Notes under the pieces: model-generated | Seen by the model: the letters and a program-made list of their open reading frames with translations, nothing else | Databases searched by the model: none | What the model was told of the DNA's origin: nothing | NCBI RefSeq assembly: GCF_027944115.1 | Contig: NZ_JAPJZI010000001.1 | Coordinates: forward strand, 2,232,001 to 2,296,000 | Length of the DNA stretch: 64,000 nt | Direction: 5' to 3' | Source of the DNA: Hoeflea prorocentri | GTDB lineage: Bacteria > Pseudomonadota > Alphaproteobacteria > Rhizobiales > Rhizobiaceae | In this document: piece by piece, positions 6,981 to 15,482 of the stretch | Position numbering within the stretch: the stretch's first letter is position 1 | How the letters are laid out: each line of letters starts with the position of its first letter | Translations under genes and position numbers: made by a program

Positions 6981-8384
6981 TCACGACGTCAGCCCCGGCA
7001 ACCAAAGCACAATGGACGGAAACGCCACCAGAACGGCGATAGTCATCGCATCGGCCACAAAGAACGGCGAAGCGCCACGAAACACGTCCTGCACCGATAT
7101 GTCGGACCGCACGCCTGCCACAACGAAACAGTTGAGCCCGATAGGCGGCGTTATCAGACAGAGCTCGGCCATTTTGACCACAAGAATGCCGAACCAGATG
7201 GCGCAGCCGGTGCCCGAGACGCCGAAGGCACTGTCGACGGCGCTGACATCCGGCCCGCCATTGAGCGCAATGACGGCCGGATAGACGACGGGCAGCGTCA
7301 GAAGCAGCATGCCGATTGCATCCATAAACATGCCAAGCACAGCATAGGCGAGCAGGATCAAAACGAGCGTCAGCATCGGGCTTTGCTCGAGCGAGGTGAT
7401 CCAATCGGAAAAAGCACCGGGCAGATCGGCAAATCCCAGGAAACGCACGTAAACCAGCACACCCCAGATGATGGTGAAGATCATCACGGCGAGTTTTGCC
7501 GTCTCAAGCAGGGAATCGCGAAATTGCGGCCAGCGCATACCCTTGTAGACGGCCATGCAAAAGACAACGAACGCACCCAGAGCACCGCCTTCCGTAGGCG
7601 TTCCCCACGCATCGCCGCCAAAAGGGTTGTAGATAAAGCAGATGATGATGACGACAACAAAGATGATCGGCGATGCCGCCGGCAGCGAACGAAAACGCTC
7701 GCCCCAGGAGAAACCGCGAACCGGTGGGCCGAACTCCTTGAACGTAACGGCCATCAACACGACAAGCCCGCCATAGATCAGAGCCGAAACCGCACCGGGT
7801 ACGAACCCGGCAAGCAACAGCATGCCGACATCCTGCTCGACGATGATGGCGTAGATCACCAGGATTGCGGAAGGCGGGATCAGGGACGCAAGTGTGCCCC
7901 CGGCGGCCACAACGCCTGCGGCAAAGCGGCGGTCATATCCCAGCTTAAGCATCTCGGGAATCGCAATTCGGGCGAAAACCGCGCTCGTTGCGACGGACGC
8001 ACCCGAAACGGCGGCGAAGCCAGCCGTTGCAAAAACGGTCGCAACGCCGAGGCCACCCGGCAGCCAGCCGACCCAGCGCTTGGCCGCTTCAAACAGGGCG
8101 CGCGTGAGACCGGCATAATAGGCCAGATAGCCTATCAGGATGAAGGTCGGGATCAGAGACAGCGCCTGCGACGACACTTTCGAATGAGGCACCTGCCCGG
8201 CCGTCTTGACCGCTACCGTCAGCGCCCATGTGAAGGCCGACGGGTCGTAACCCTTCTTGGCCCAGAAGATCCATATGAGACCGGTGAGACCCGCAAGCGC
8301 GGCGGCGAAGGCCACCCGCATGCCGAGGATCACCATGACCAGCATGAAACCGGAAACAATGAGGCCGATATCGATGGGTTCCAT
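6981..8384 (-). CDS. TRAP transporter large permease (DctM family)
   Basis: 467 residues with about twelve to thirteen hydrophobic segments and the DctM signature regions (GAPT-like FAAVSGASVATSAVFARIAIPEM and PPSAILVIYAIIVEQDVGMLLLAGFVPG). It is the channel subunit of a tripartite ATP-independent periplasmic transporter, which uses the sodium gradient to bring in carboxylates or similar organic anions. It is last in the dctP-dctQ-dctM order. The start overlaps the stop of the small subunit gene by one base (TGATG), so translation is coupled. Confidence 0.95.
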   Translation of the reverse strand: MEPIDIGLIVSGFMLVMVILGMRVAFAAALAGLTGLIWIFWAKKGYDPSAFTWALTVAVKTAGQVPHSKVSSQALSLIPTFILIGYLAYYAGLTRALFEAAKRWVGWLPGGLGVATVFATAGFAAVSGASVATSAVFARIAIPEMLKLGYDRRFAAGVVAAGGTLASLIPPSAILVIYAIIVEQDVGMLLLAGFVPGAVSALIYGGLVVLMAVTFKEFGPPVRGFSWGERFRSLPAASPIIFVVVIIICFIYNPFGGDAWGTPTEGGALGAFVVFCMAVYKGMRWPQFRDSLLETAKLAVMIFTIIWGVLVYVRFLGFADLPGAFSDWITSLEQSPMLTLVLILLAYAVLGMFMDAIGMLLLTLPVVYPAVIALNGGPDVSAVDSAFGVSGTGCAIWFGILVVKMAELCLITPPIGLNCFVVAGVRSDISVQDVFRGASPFFVADAMTIAVLVAFPSIVLWLPGLTS

Positions 8385-9028
8385 CAGGCACGCTCCCCAT
8401 TGTCAAAACCGGAGACGGTTTTTGCCTCATTGGCTGCCTGGGTCGCGGCGTCCTCAATCAGGGGCACGGCAACAGGTGTTTTCGTTCCGCTAAGGATTGC
8501 CCGCCCATATCCCCAAAGCTGCAGGCTCAGTCGCAAGGAAAGGACGGAAAACGCGATGGGCGCCAGCAGCTTGCCGGGCCAGAGCGGTATGCCGATATCC
8601 ATTGAACTGTCGCGACTCCACATCGGCGCGGAAAAGTCGAAAGAGCGGTCGAAATGGGCATAGGTGCCCCATACCAGGAGGAGCATCAGCACCAACATGG
8701 CCAGCGTGGAAATGAACTCGGCCAGCCACAAGACACGGCCGGACATCAGGCCGATGACGATATCCATGCGGATATGCCCGCCGAGACGCTGCGCATAGGA
8801 AACCGCGATGAATGCGATCAACGGCATCGCCTGCTCGATCCAATCGACGTATCCCGGCAATGGCTGATTGATGAAATTGCGCCCGCCGACACTAATAACG
8901 GCCAGCAGCATGAGGGAAAAGACGGCAAGCCCTCCAATGAGCGCCAATTGCCGTTCCAGCCAGAACAGTTTGCGATCGAGACGGCTCAGAACGCTGCCGT
9001 CTTCAAGAACCGATGATGCTCCCGCCAT
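8384..9028 (-). CDS. TRAP transporter small permease (DctQ family)
   Basis: The 214-residue small subunit has four membrane segments (about 28-50, 63-83, 100-122 and 160-180) and the LPGYVDWIEQAMPLIAF region typical of DctQ proteins. It bridges binding protein and large permease. The frame is open ten codons further upstream; I chose the second of two adjacent ATGs because GGGAGG stands about 5 nt before it. It lies between dctP (61-bp gap) and dctM (1-nt overlap). Confidence 0.92.
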   Translation of the reverse strand: MAGASSVLEDGSVLSRLDRKLFWLERQLALIGGLAVFSLMLLAVISVGGRNFINQPLPGYVDWIEQAMPLIAFIAVSYAQRLGGHIRMDIVIGLMSGRVLWLAEFISTLAMLVLMLLLVWGTYAHFDRSFDFSAPMWSRDSSMDIGIPLWPGKLLAPIAFSVLSLRLSLQLWGYGRAILSGTKTPVAVPLIEDAATQAANEAKTVSGFDNGERA

Positions 9029-9089
9029 CATCCCCTCCCAATATCGAACCGCCCGCAACTCTCTTGAGATGCGGGCGGCAAGTGCACAA

Positions 9090-10100
9090 TCAGTTTTCGG
9101 AGATCGTCTTGACCGTCAGGTCATAGAGTTCCTGCGCAGGCAGGCCGCGCTTGGCATTATCCTCGATCCAGGCCTGTGCGGCCGGACCAGCCACCGCATC
9201 ACGGAAAGCATCCAGTTCCGACTGGTCATAGGTGACGGATTCGATGCCCTTTTCGCTCAGCACCGGTCCCCAGGCATCCATCGTCTTGCCGTTGTAGTTG
9301 TCGACATAATGCTTCAGGGCCTCATCCACAGAGCCGAGCAGTGCTTCGCGATGTTCTTCTGACAATGCCTCGAGGGCATCGGTATTGACCACAACAGGGC
9401 AGTTGACGGTGCCTGGGTTGAGATTGGTCGTCCACCAGTTTGCCGTCTCTACGGTCCCGAAAGACATATGCGCATGCGGCGCAAAAGCGACAGCTTTGAC
9501 AACACCTGAATCAAGCGCCTGGCGCACTTCCGATGCCGACATGGACGTCGGCACGGCGCCAACGGAGGCCATGGCCTTGCCGATACCGCCGGTGGCGCGC
9601 ACTGTCAGACCCTCAAAATCCTTCAAGGTCTTTGGCGGTTCGCCGACACCGGCAATATTGTATTGCGGCAGCGGCGACGGCATCAGCAGGGTTGCGTTCC
9701 AGCGCGCAAGATCGCCCTTGGTGGCCGGGTGCTGGTAGATGGCCATGGAAACGGCGATTTCCTTTTCAAGGGAATCGACGCCCAGGAAAGGAAGCTCAAG
9801 CACCGTGATGGACGGGTTCTTGTCGGCATGATAGCCGGCGCAGAACTGGGCCATCTCGAACGCTCCGATCGAGATTCCGTCAAGGTTCTCGCGGTTCTTG
9901 GAAAGGCCGCCATAGGAAAGGTTCAGGGTAAACTCACCATTGGTCTTTTCAGAGACGAGCTCAGCGAGTTTTTCCACGTGCTCGGTAAAGGCGCGTTTTT
10001 TGCCCCACAGCGAAACGTTCCATTCGGCAGCAAAGGCTTGACCTGCAAACACCGCCGTGATGGCGGTCATGGTGGCAAGCGTCAGCGTTTTGCGAATCAT
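9090..10100 (-). CDS. TRAP transporter substrate-binding protein (DctP family)
   Basis: 336 residues with a Sec signal (cleavage probably after AFA near residue 24). It has the two-domain DctP fold, with the conserved LKDFEGLTVRATGG stretch carrying the Arg that binds substrate carboxylate in the family. First gene of the three-gene TRAP operon, with GGAGG before the ATG. The substrate is not readable; the sequence looks like binding proteins for small organic acids. A two-component pair of DctB/DctD type lies 4 kb away on the same strand and might control it. Confidence 0.94.
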   Translation of the reverse strand: MIRKTLTLATMTAITAVFAGQAFAAEWNVSLWGKKRAFTEHVEKLAELVSEKTNGEFTLNLSYGGLSKNRENLDGISIGAFEMAQFCAGYHADKNPSITVLELPFLGVDSLEKEIAVSMAIYQHPATKGDLARWNATLLMPSPLPQYNIAGVGEPPKTLKDFEGLTVRATGGIGKAMASVGAVPTSMSASEVRQALDSGVVKAVAFAPHAHMSFGTVETANWWTTNLNPGTVNCPVVVNTDALEALSEEHREALLGSVDEALKHYVDNYNGKTMDAWGPVLSEKGIESVTYDQSELDAFRDAVAGPAAQAWIEDNAKRGLPAQELYDLTVKTISEN

Positions 10101-10351
10101 ATTATCCTCCCGTAAGTTCTCACGCCGTATTTCCGGCGATGGTCAATTGTCGCACAGACACGCGCCCCGTTTCTTCGAGTTTATCCGCAGACCGTCCGAT
10201 GCTCGGCCTGCGGATTTCCGCAAAGCCGGTTGTGGGACAGCCCGATGCTTGACTTGTCCCCGGCCTCTGCGGACATTGGCGTCATGCCTTACCCATGAAA
10301 GGCGATTTAGGCGCGTACCGCAAGCGCGGACCGCCGTCTTCAGAGTGTTCC

Positions 10352-11113
10352 ATGCGTATCTTTGCCACTTCAGATCTCCATGTAGACTATCGGGAAAACG
10401 GCCGCTGGGTTTCAGACCTCTCAACGACGGATTTCACAGACGATGTGCTGATCCTGGCCGGCGACATTTCCGATTCCCTGGAACGCATCGAACGCACGCT
10501 GACGGCCCTTGCCGCCCGCTTCAAACGGGTGCTCTACGTTCCGGGCAATCACGACCTTTGGGTCTTGCGGGACAAGGGCATATCGGACTCATTCGAGAAG
10601 TTTGGTTTTGTTCGCGATGTTATCAACAACAGCGGCGCGACCAGCGAACCTTTTCACGGCGCCAAAACCAGCATTATCCCGCTTCTTGGCTGGTACGATT
10701 TCTCGTTCGGTGAGCCGTCGGACGAGTTGAAACGGCGCTGGATGGACTTCAGAGCCTGCCGCTGGCCCGACGACGCCCGGAACTCGGATGTCACGGCACA
10801 TTTCATCAAGATGAACGAACCCGTGCCCGACAGATCCAGGCCGTTTGTCATCACCTTCTCGCATTTCATGCCGCGTATCGATCTCATTCCGTCATTTGCG
10901 CCGCCCAAGTCACGCATGCTGCTTCCCATCCTGGGAACGGGTCTGATCGACGAACAGATAAGGCGCGCTGGCGCATCGCTGCATGTCTACGGCCATAGCC
11001 ACGTCAACCGCAGGGCCGTGCGCGACGGCGTCGTCTACATCAACAACGCATTCGGCTATCCTTCCGAGGGACGTTTCACCGCCAAGAAGCTCCTGTGCAT
11101 TCATGAGGAGTGA
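10352..11113 (+). CDS. metallophosphoesterase (calcineurin-like)
   Basis: A 253-residue calcineurin-like phosphoesterase. Metal-binding motifs appear in order: TSDLHVD near residue 6, LAGDISD near 34, GNHDLW near 67, the His in FSHFMPR and the final GHSHVN. It has no signal peptide so acts in the cytoplasm, on a phosphodiester or phosphomonoester not known. The frame continues 19 codons upstream, but homology-like sequence starts at MRIFATSDLH, so I chose that ATG. It is divergent from the TRAP operon. Confidence 0.88.
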   Translation: MRIFATSDLHVDYRENGRWVSDLSTTDFTDDVLILAGDISDSLERIERTLTALAARFKRVLYVPGNHDLWVLRDKGISDSFEKFGFVRDVINNSGATSEPFHGAKTSIIPLLGWYDFSFGEPSDELKRRWMDFRACRWPDDARNSDVTAHFIKMNEPVPDRSRPFVITFSHFMPRIDLIPSFAPPKSRMLLPILGTGLIDEQIRRAGASLHVYGHSHVNRRAVRDGVVYINNAFGYPSEGRFTAKKLLCIHEE

Positions 11114-11244
11114 TTCTCGCACGGTATTTTCGGGCCGGCGACTGGGCAAAAGCCGTTGGTCGTGATCCTGTTGCGTTTAAACTCAAGGCTGCGTCTGCTA
11201 AACTCGTTGCCATAATCAGGGTTACACGATGACACGGGGAACAC

Positions 11245-11502
11245 ATGCCTCTTCAATCCATTGCTGAAAAAGCCGTTGCCAAAATTGTCGAAACGGAACC
11301 GTCACTTTCTCAGGAGTCCCAGGCAGCCATCGCCAGAATCGTCGAACAGGCGGTGATGGATGCCGCCGTCAGCGCTTCGCAGCGCTGCGCGAACGTTGTC
11401 GGCGCGCATCTCGAGCATGAGGAAGACAAGGCGCACCAGATCACAGAGAAAATCAAGCGGGAAGAAACGGCTCTGGTCGCCAATCTGATGGGGATGCGCT
11501 GA
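11245..11502 (+). CDS. small helical hypothetical protein
   Basis: 85 residues, all predicted helical, with an Ala/Glu-rich pattern and no Cys pair, membrane segment or signal peptide. It ends 21 bp from the stop of the convergent spermidine-synthase-like gene. I recognise no family. Codon use is like that of its neighbours. Confidence 0.55.
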   Translation: MPLQSIAEKAVAKIVETEPSLSQESQAAIARIVEQAVMDAAVSASQRCANVVGAHLEHEEDKAHQITEKIKREETALVANLMGMR

Positions 11503-11523
11503 CACCGTTCAGGTCGGAACAGC

Positions 11524-12243
11524 CTACCGTTTTTGAGCAACATAGACCGTCTGCGTGAACGGCTTGTTGTCCTGGAGCGGATTGGGAAAGGTTACCGGCT
11601 CGGCCTTGGCTTCATCGAACACCGCAGACAGCCTTTCCGTGACAACATCATCGGTGACAGCATCCGACCACAGGCCGACAACGCCGCCAGGACGAACATG
11701 TCTTGCCAGCCGATCAAATCCAGCGGTTGAATAGAAGCTGCTGCTTCTGTCGTCGAGAAAATGTTCCGGCGTATGGTCAATGTCGATCAGGATCGCGTCG
11801 TACTGACGGCCCAGCGCCTGTGCATCAAATCCGTTTTCAGACGCTGCCAACTCAAAGAAGTCGCCCTGCACAATCCGGCATCTGGCATCCTCTTTCAACG
11901 GTGGCGTCAGCGGCACAAGACCTTCCTCATGCCATCTGATAACCGGCTCGAGCATTTCGATGACCGTAAGTGATCGGACGTAACTGTGTTCCAACACGGC
12001 CTGTGCTGTATAACCAAGCCCAAGACCACCGACCAGAATATCCGGCGCTTCGCAGGCAAGCTGCGCAATACCGAGTTTTGCCAGCGCAACCTCGGAGGCT
12101 GTGAAAAGGCTCGACATCAAGTGCTCGTCTCCAAGAAGGATCTCGAAGACATCGGTACCAAGCGACAGGATACGCCGACGGCGCAGGCTGACCGGACCTA
12201 TAGGCGTGGGCGCGTAGTCGATTTCCTCAAAGAGGCTGCTCAT
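11524..12243 (-). CDS. spermidine synthase-like methyltransferase-fold protein
   Basis: 239 residues with the Rossmann core of the spermidine synthase family: ILVGGLGLGYTAQAVLEH is the nucleotide-binding loop, VIEMLEPVIRWHEE the acidic strand and DAILIDIDHTPEHFL the strand before the substrate site. The canonical synthase GGGDG loop is GGLGLG here and the catalytic Asp context differs, so it may act on something other than putrescine. Its ATG overlaps the stop of the adenylate cyclase gene (ATGA), so it is translated with it. Confidence 0.82.
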   Translation of the reverse strand: MSSLFEEIDYAPTPIGPVSLRRRRILSLGTDVFEILLGDEHLMSSLFTASEVALAKLGIAQLACEAPDILVGGLGLGYTAQAVLEHSYVRSLTVIEMLEPVIRWHEEGLVPLTPPLKEDARCRIVQGDFFELAASENGFDAQALGRQYDAILIDIDHTPEHFLDDRSSSFYSTAGFDRLARHVRPGGVVGLWSDAVTDDVVTERLSAVFDEAKAEPVTFPNPLQDNKPFTQTVYVAQKR

Positions 12244-14063
12244 GCCGTCTCCCGCGATATGCCGGGGACGGCTTCGCGTTCACCGATCAGGCGATAAACC
12301 TCGACCGGTTGCGATTTGCCTTTTACTGCGAAGCTGCCGACGGGCTCGAAATCAAAGCTGTTCTCCACCTCAGCCACGATCTGATCACTGACCAGAATGA
12401 TCGCGCGGGCGCCATCATCAACGCTGTCACAAAGGTCCTCGATCCGGCTGCAGGTGTTCACCGTGTCGCCGACGACGGTATAGTTGATGCGTCCGGGCGC
12501 GCCGATATTGCCGACGATCAGCGGGCCCGAATGAACAGAAATCTTAACCCGGAGATCAACCCCTTTGCCCGCAGCGGCTTCCGCCTCCATCTGCCGCTTG
12601 ATGGCAAGCGCCGCGCGGCAGGCGCGCACGGCCTGGTCGCTTTGCGCATCAGGTGCGCCCCAGAAAGCCATGGCCGCGTCGCCGATATATTTGTCGATCG
12701 TGCCGCCCTCGGCTTCGATACACCGGTTGACGATAGCGAAGTGGTCGTTGAGGAAGCGGGCCACCTCGCCCGGCTTCATATCCTCCGACATCTTGGTGAA
12801 ACCGATAATGTCGGTAAACATCAGGGCCAGATGGCTCTCGGTCGATACGACCGCACTCGATCCGCCCTGGGATATGATCCGTTTCACCAGCGCCCGCGGC
12901 ACGTAAGTCTCGAAGGTGCGCAGCCCCTCCACCATGCGGTGAAACGCCTTGATCTGCTCGTTGATCTCCCGAATGAAGGAGGCGCGCGGTATCTCGATGT
13001 TCTCAAGGTCCAGATCGCCGACCTGGCCTTCCGCCTTGGCAAGCTGAATGATGGGGCGGGCGAGATATCGGGCGAGCAAAATCCCCAGCACAATGGCGAC
13101 GACAAGGACAAGCAGCGCGATCATCGTGGAGCCCAACAGGCGAATGAACTGGTCGCCGATATCAGCCATGTTGGCATAAACCCCGATCCGCCAGGGTTGC
13201 GGGCTATAACCCGATATCTTCTTGGTGAGAAACAGGTATCCCTGCTCGTTGTACTCGACGATGGCGCTCTCGAAGTCAGCGTCCGATTGCGGGAAATCCG
13301 TATCCCGTTTGGGGAAATCCGCCAGGATGCGATCGCCAAAGCCTTCCAGGAAAAGGAGGTTCAGCTCCTGGTCGAGCCGAGACCGATTGGCCAACTCCGG
13401 CATGCGCGGATGCGCCAGTACATGCTTGTCGCCATAGAGGATGAAGGCCGTCATTCCAAGGGCGCCGCTGGCCTCGCGAACAACGTCCGACAGCCTTTCA
13501 ATATCGATGCCCGTGGCAAAGGCGCCGACATAGTCTCCGTTCCTGTGAAGCGCGGTCTGCATGCCGATATAGGTCACACCTTGCACCGATGTCGGTGCGG
13601 TCCATGTGGGTTTGGCTGGCGCCGAGGATTCGGTCAGTCCCAGTTCATCCCGCACGCTCGGATGGATGGTCTGAACGGACCCGTCGACATCCTCCAGAGC
13701 AACAACGGGAAACCGCTGCTTGTCCCAGATGACAACACCCGAAACCTGAGGTGACGGCCCCAATGTTCCAAGCAATGTATCGCGTAATTGTTCCTTGTTG
13801 GACAGATCGATCTCACCCTTTTCCACCAGGGTGACAATGTAGTCAGCCAGCGCTTCGGCCGGTTCGACATAATCGAGCAGGCGCGTTTCCAGATTGGCCA
13901 TGGTCAATTCGCCGGATTCACGCAACAACTCAAGCGTGTTGCGGAAATTGGCCCCGGCGGTGATGAACAGGACAATTCCGACAGACAGAAGGATGAGCGT
14001 TCCGATTGCGGTGGACAGCAGAACGGTAAGGCTGACACGGCCAGACCCGGCGAGTCTCTTCAT
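12240..14063 (-). CDS. membrane-bound class III adenylate/guanylate cyclase with Cache sensor
   Basis: 607 residues. A membrane helix at about 12-35, an extracytoplasmic Cache-type sensor (about 40-290), a second membrane helix (about 305-330), a HAMP-like linker, and a class III cyclase catalytic domain (about 400-590). The metal-binding line FTDIIGFT, the Lys in DKYIGDA, and NYTVVGDTVNTCSR with the transition-state Asn/Arg residues are all present, so it should be active, with ATP the more likely substrate. It follows the two-component regulator by 84 bp on the same strand. Confidence 0.92.
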   Translation of the reverse strand: MKRLAGSGRVSLTVLLSTAIGTLILLSVGIVLFITAGANFRNTLELLRESGELTMANLETRLLDYVEPAEALADYIVTLVEKGEIDLSNKEQLRDTLLGTLGPSPQVSGVVIWDKQRFPVVALEDVDGSVQTIHPSVRDELGLTESSAPAKPTWTAPTSVQGVTYIGMQTALHRNGDYVGAFATGIDIERLSDVVREASGALGMTAFILYGDKHVLAHPRMPELANRSRLDQELNLLFLEGFGDRILADFPKRDTDFPQSDADFESAIVEYNEQGYLFLTKKISGYSPQPWRIGVYANMADIGDQFIRLLGSTMIALLVLVVAIVLGILLARYLARPIIQLAKAEGQVGDLDLENIEIPRASFIREINEQIKAFHRMVEGLRTFETYVPRALVKRIISQGGSSAVVSTESHLALMFTDIIGFTKMSEDMKPGEVARFLNDHFAIVNRCIEAEGGTIDKYIGDAAMAFWGAPDAQSDQAVRACRAALAIKRQMEAEAAAGKGVDLRVKISVHSGPLIVGNIGAPGRINYTVVGDTVNTCSRIEDLCDSVDDGARAIILVSDQIVAEVENSFDFEPVGSFAVKGKSQPVEVYRLIGEREAVPGISRETA

Positions 14064-14147
14064 GTGCGCCTCCTCTCAACCCCGTGATCACCGGAATGTA
14101 GGTTGCCACAGGCCCATGTGCAAAGGGGCTGGCAGCGATTGGGTTCG

Positions 14148-15482
14148 CTATCCAACAAAATCGGATCGGTCCAGGTTCAATTTGACCATCTTTTCGTTCA
14201 GGGTGCGCCGCCCGATCCCCAGTGCTTCAGCGACGGCGTCCATGCGCCCTTCATGGGCGACCAGTGCCTTGCCGATCAGGCGCCGTTCAAAGGCCGCAAC
14301 CGCCTCTCTCAACGTATCTGGAAGATCAGCAACATCAGCGGACGGCGCGATCGCGTCCGAGACGGAACCGGCGCCGCGGCGTGCGGCCAGAACCCGCCGC
14401 TCGGCCACATTGCGCAGTTCGCGCACATTGCCGGGCCAGTCATGCGACAGAAGCGCTGCAATGTCCCCTGCAGACAGATCCGGCGCTTCGACCTCATAGG
14501 TGCGGGCAAAGAGCTGAAGGAAATGCGAGAACAACAGACCGATATCATCTTTGCGCCGAACAAGCGGCGGCAGGCCAATCGTTGCCGCGTTGAGGCGATA
14601 AAGCAGGTCGGGTCGCATCTGCCCGCCGTCAACCTTTTCCTGAAGGTCATTGCTGCTGGCGGAAATAACACGCACGTCCACCTTGCGGACGGCATTTGAC
14701 CCGGTTGAGACAAACTCACCGGTTTCAAGAACCCTCAAAAGCGCACTTTGATGACCGGCCGAGAGCGCATCCACCTCGTCGAGGAAGAGCGTGCCGCCAT
14801 CAGCAAGCGTGAAATAGCCGGGTTCTTCGGCATCGCCGCCGAACATTGCCCGGTTGAAATCCCCTGATGTCACCACCGCGCAATTGACCGCCACAAATGC
14901 GGCACCAGCGCGCTCGCCAAGATCGTGAAGCGCGTGCGCGACCACGTCCTTGCCGGTGCCTGTTTCTCCAAGAAGCAGCACCGGCATCCGGGCGGCGGCA
15001 AGATCAAGTATCTGCTCACGCAACGTCTTCATCACATCCGTCTCGCCCAGCAAAACGCGGTCAAGCCCGGAGACGTCCGCAAGTCGCGCCCGCAGGTTCC
15101 GGTTGTCGCGCAAAAGACGGCGCTTTTCGACCGCGTGATTCAGCACCCTGATCAGACGTGCGGGATCGAAGGGTTTTTCCAGAAAGCTGAATGCGCCCTT
15201 GCCCATCGCTTCAACGGCCTGAGGTATATCCGCATGGGCGGATATCAGTATGACCGGAACGTCGGGTTGGGCCTCGCGGATATGATCGAGAAGATCCATG
15301 CCGCTCAAACCGGGCATCTTCATATCGGTGACCACCGCATCCGGAAGCTCGCGGGACAGCCCGGAGACCGCATCGGCGCCCCTGAAGAAAACCGATACGT
15401 CAAAGCCAGCGCGCCCCAGCAGGTGCGAGAGCGATTCCCGCATGGCGCGGTCATCGTCGATCACGAATACTCTAGATCGCAT
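14148..15482 (-). CDS. NtrC/DctD-type response regulator lacking the GAFTGA loop
   Basis: 444 residues from the chosen ATG (11 codons inside the longest frame; the overlap with the kinase gene is then 11 nt). The receiver domain has VVTDMKMPG with phospho-acceptor D53. The AAA+ domain keeps Walker A (GETGTGKD, 172-179), Walker B (GGTLFLDEVD) and the RPDLLYRLN arginine region. The Fis-type helix-turn-helix is C-terminal. In place of the sigma-54 contact loop GAFTGA the sequence runs straight through EEPGYFTLADGG (about 219-230). Such proteins generally cannot open sigma-54 promoters; some act with sigma-70. Confidence 0.9.
   Translation of the reverse strand: MRSRVFVIDDDRAMRESLSHLLGRAGFDVSVFFRGADAVSGLSRELPDAVVTDMKMPGLSGMDLLDHIREAQPDVPVILISAHADIPQAVEAMGKGAFSFLEKPFDPARLIRVLNHAVEKRRLLRDNRNLRARLADVSGLDRVLLGETDVMKTLREQILDLAAARMPVLLLGETGTGKDVVAHALHDLGERAGAAFVAVNCAVVTSGDFNRAMFGGDAEEPGYFTLADGGTLFLDEVDALSAGHQSALLRVLETGEFVSTGSNAVRKVDVRVISASSNDLQEKVDGGQMRPDLLYRLNAATIGLPPLVRRKDDIGLLFSHFLQLFARTYEVEAPDLSAGDIAALLSHDWPGNVRELRNVAERRVLAARRGAGSVSDAIAPSADVADLPDTLREAVAAFERRLIGKALVAHEGRMDAVAEALGIGRRTLNEKMVKLNLDRSDFVG

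Noticed and set aside
6738-8663. Long plus-strand open frame of about 640 codons over the TRAP permease genes
   Set aside because: It is very rich in Arg, His and Gln, fits no family and is antisense to dctM, which has clear membrane segments.
12309-13754. 481-codon open frame antisense to the cyclase
   Set aside because: A shadow of the GC-rich third positions; no domains, while the minus strand has an intact cyclase.
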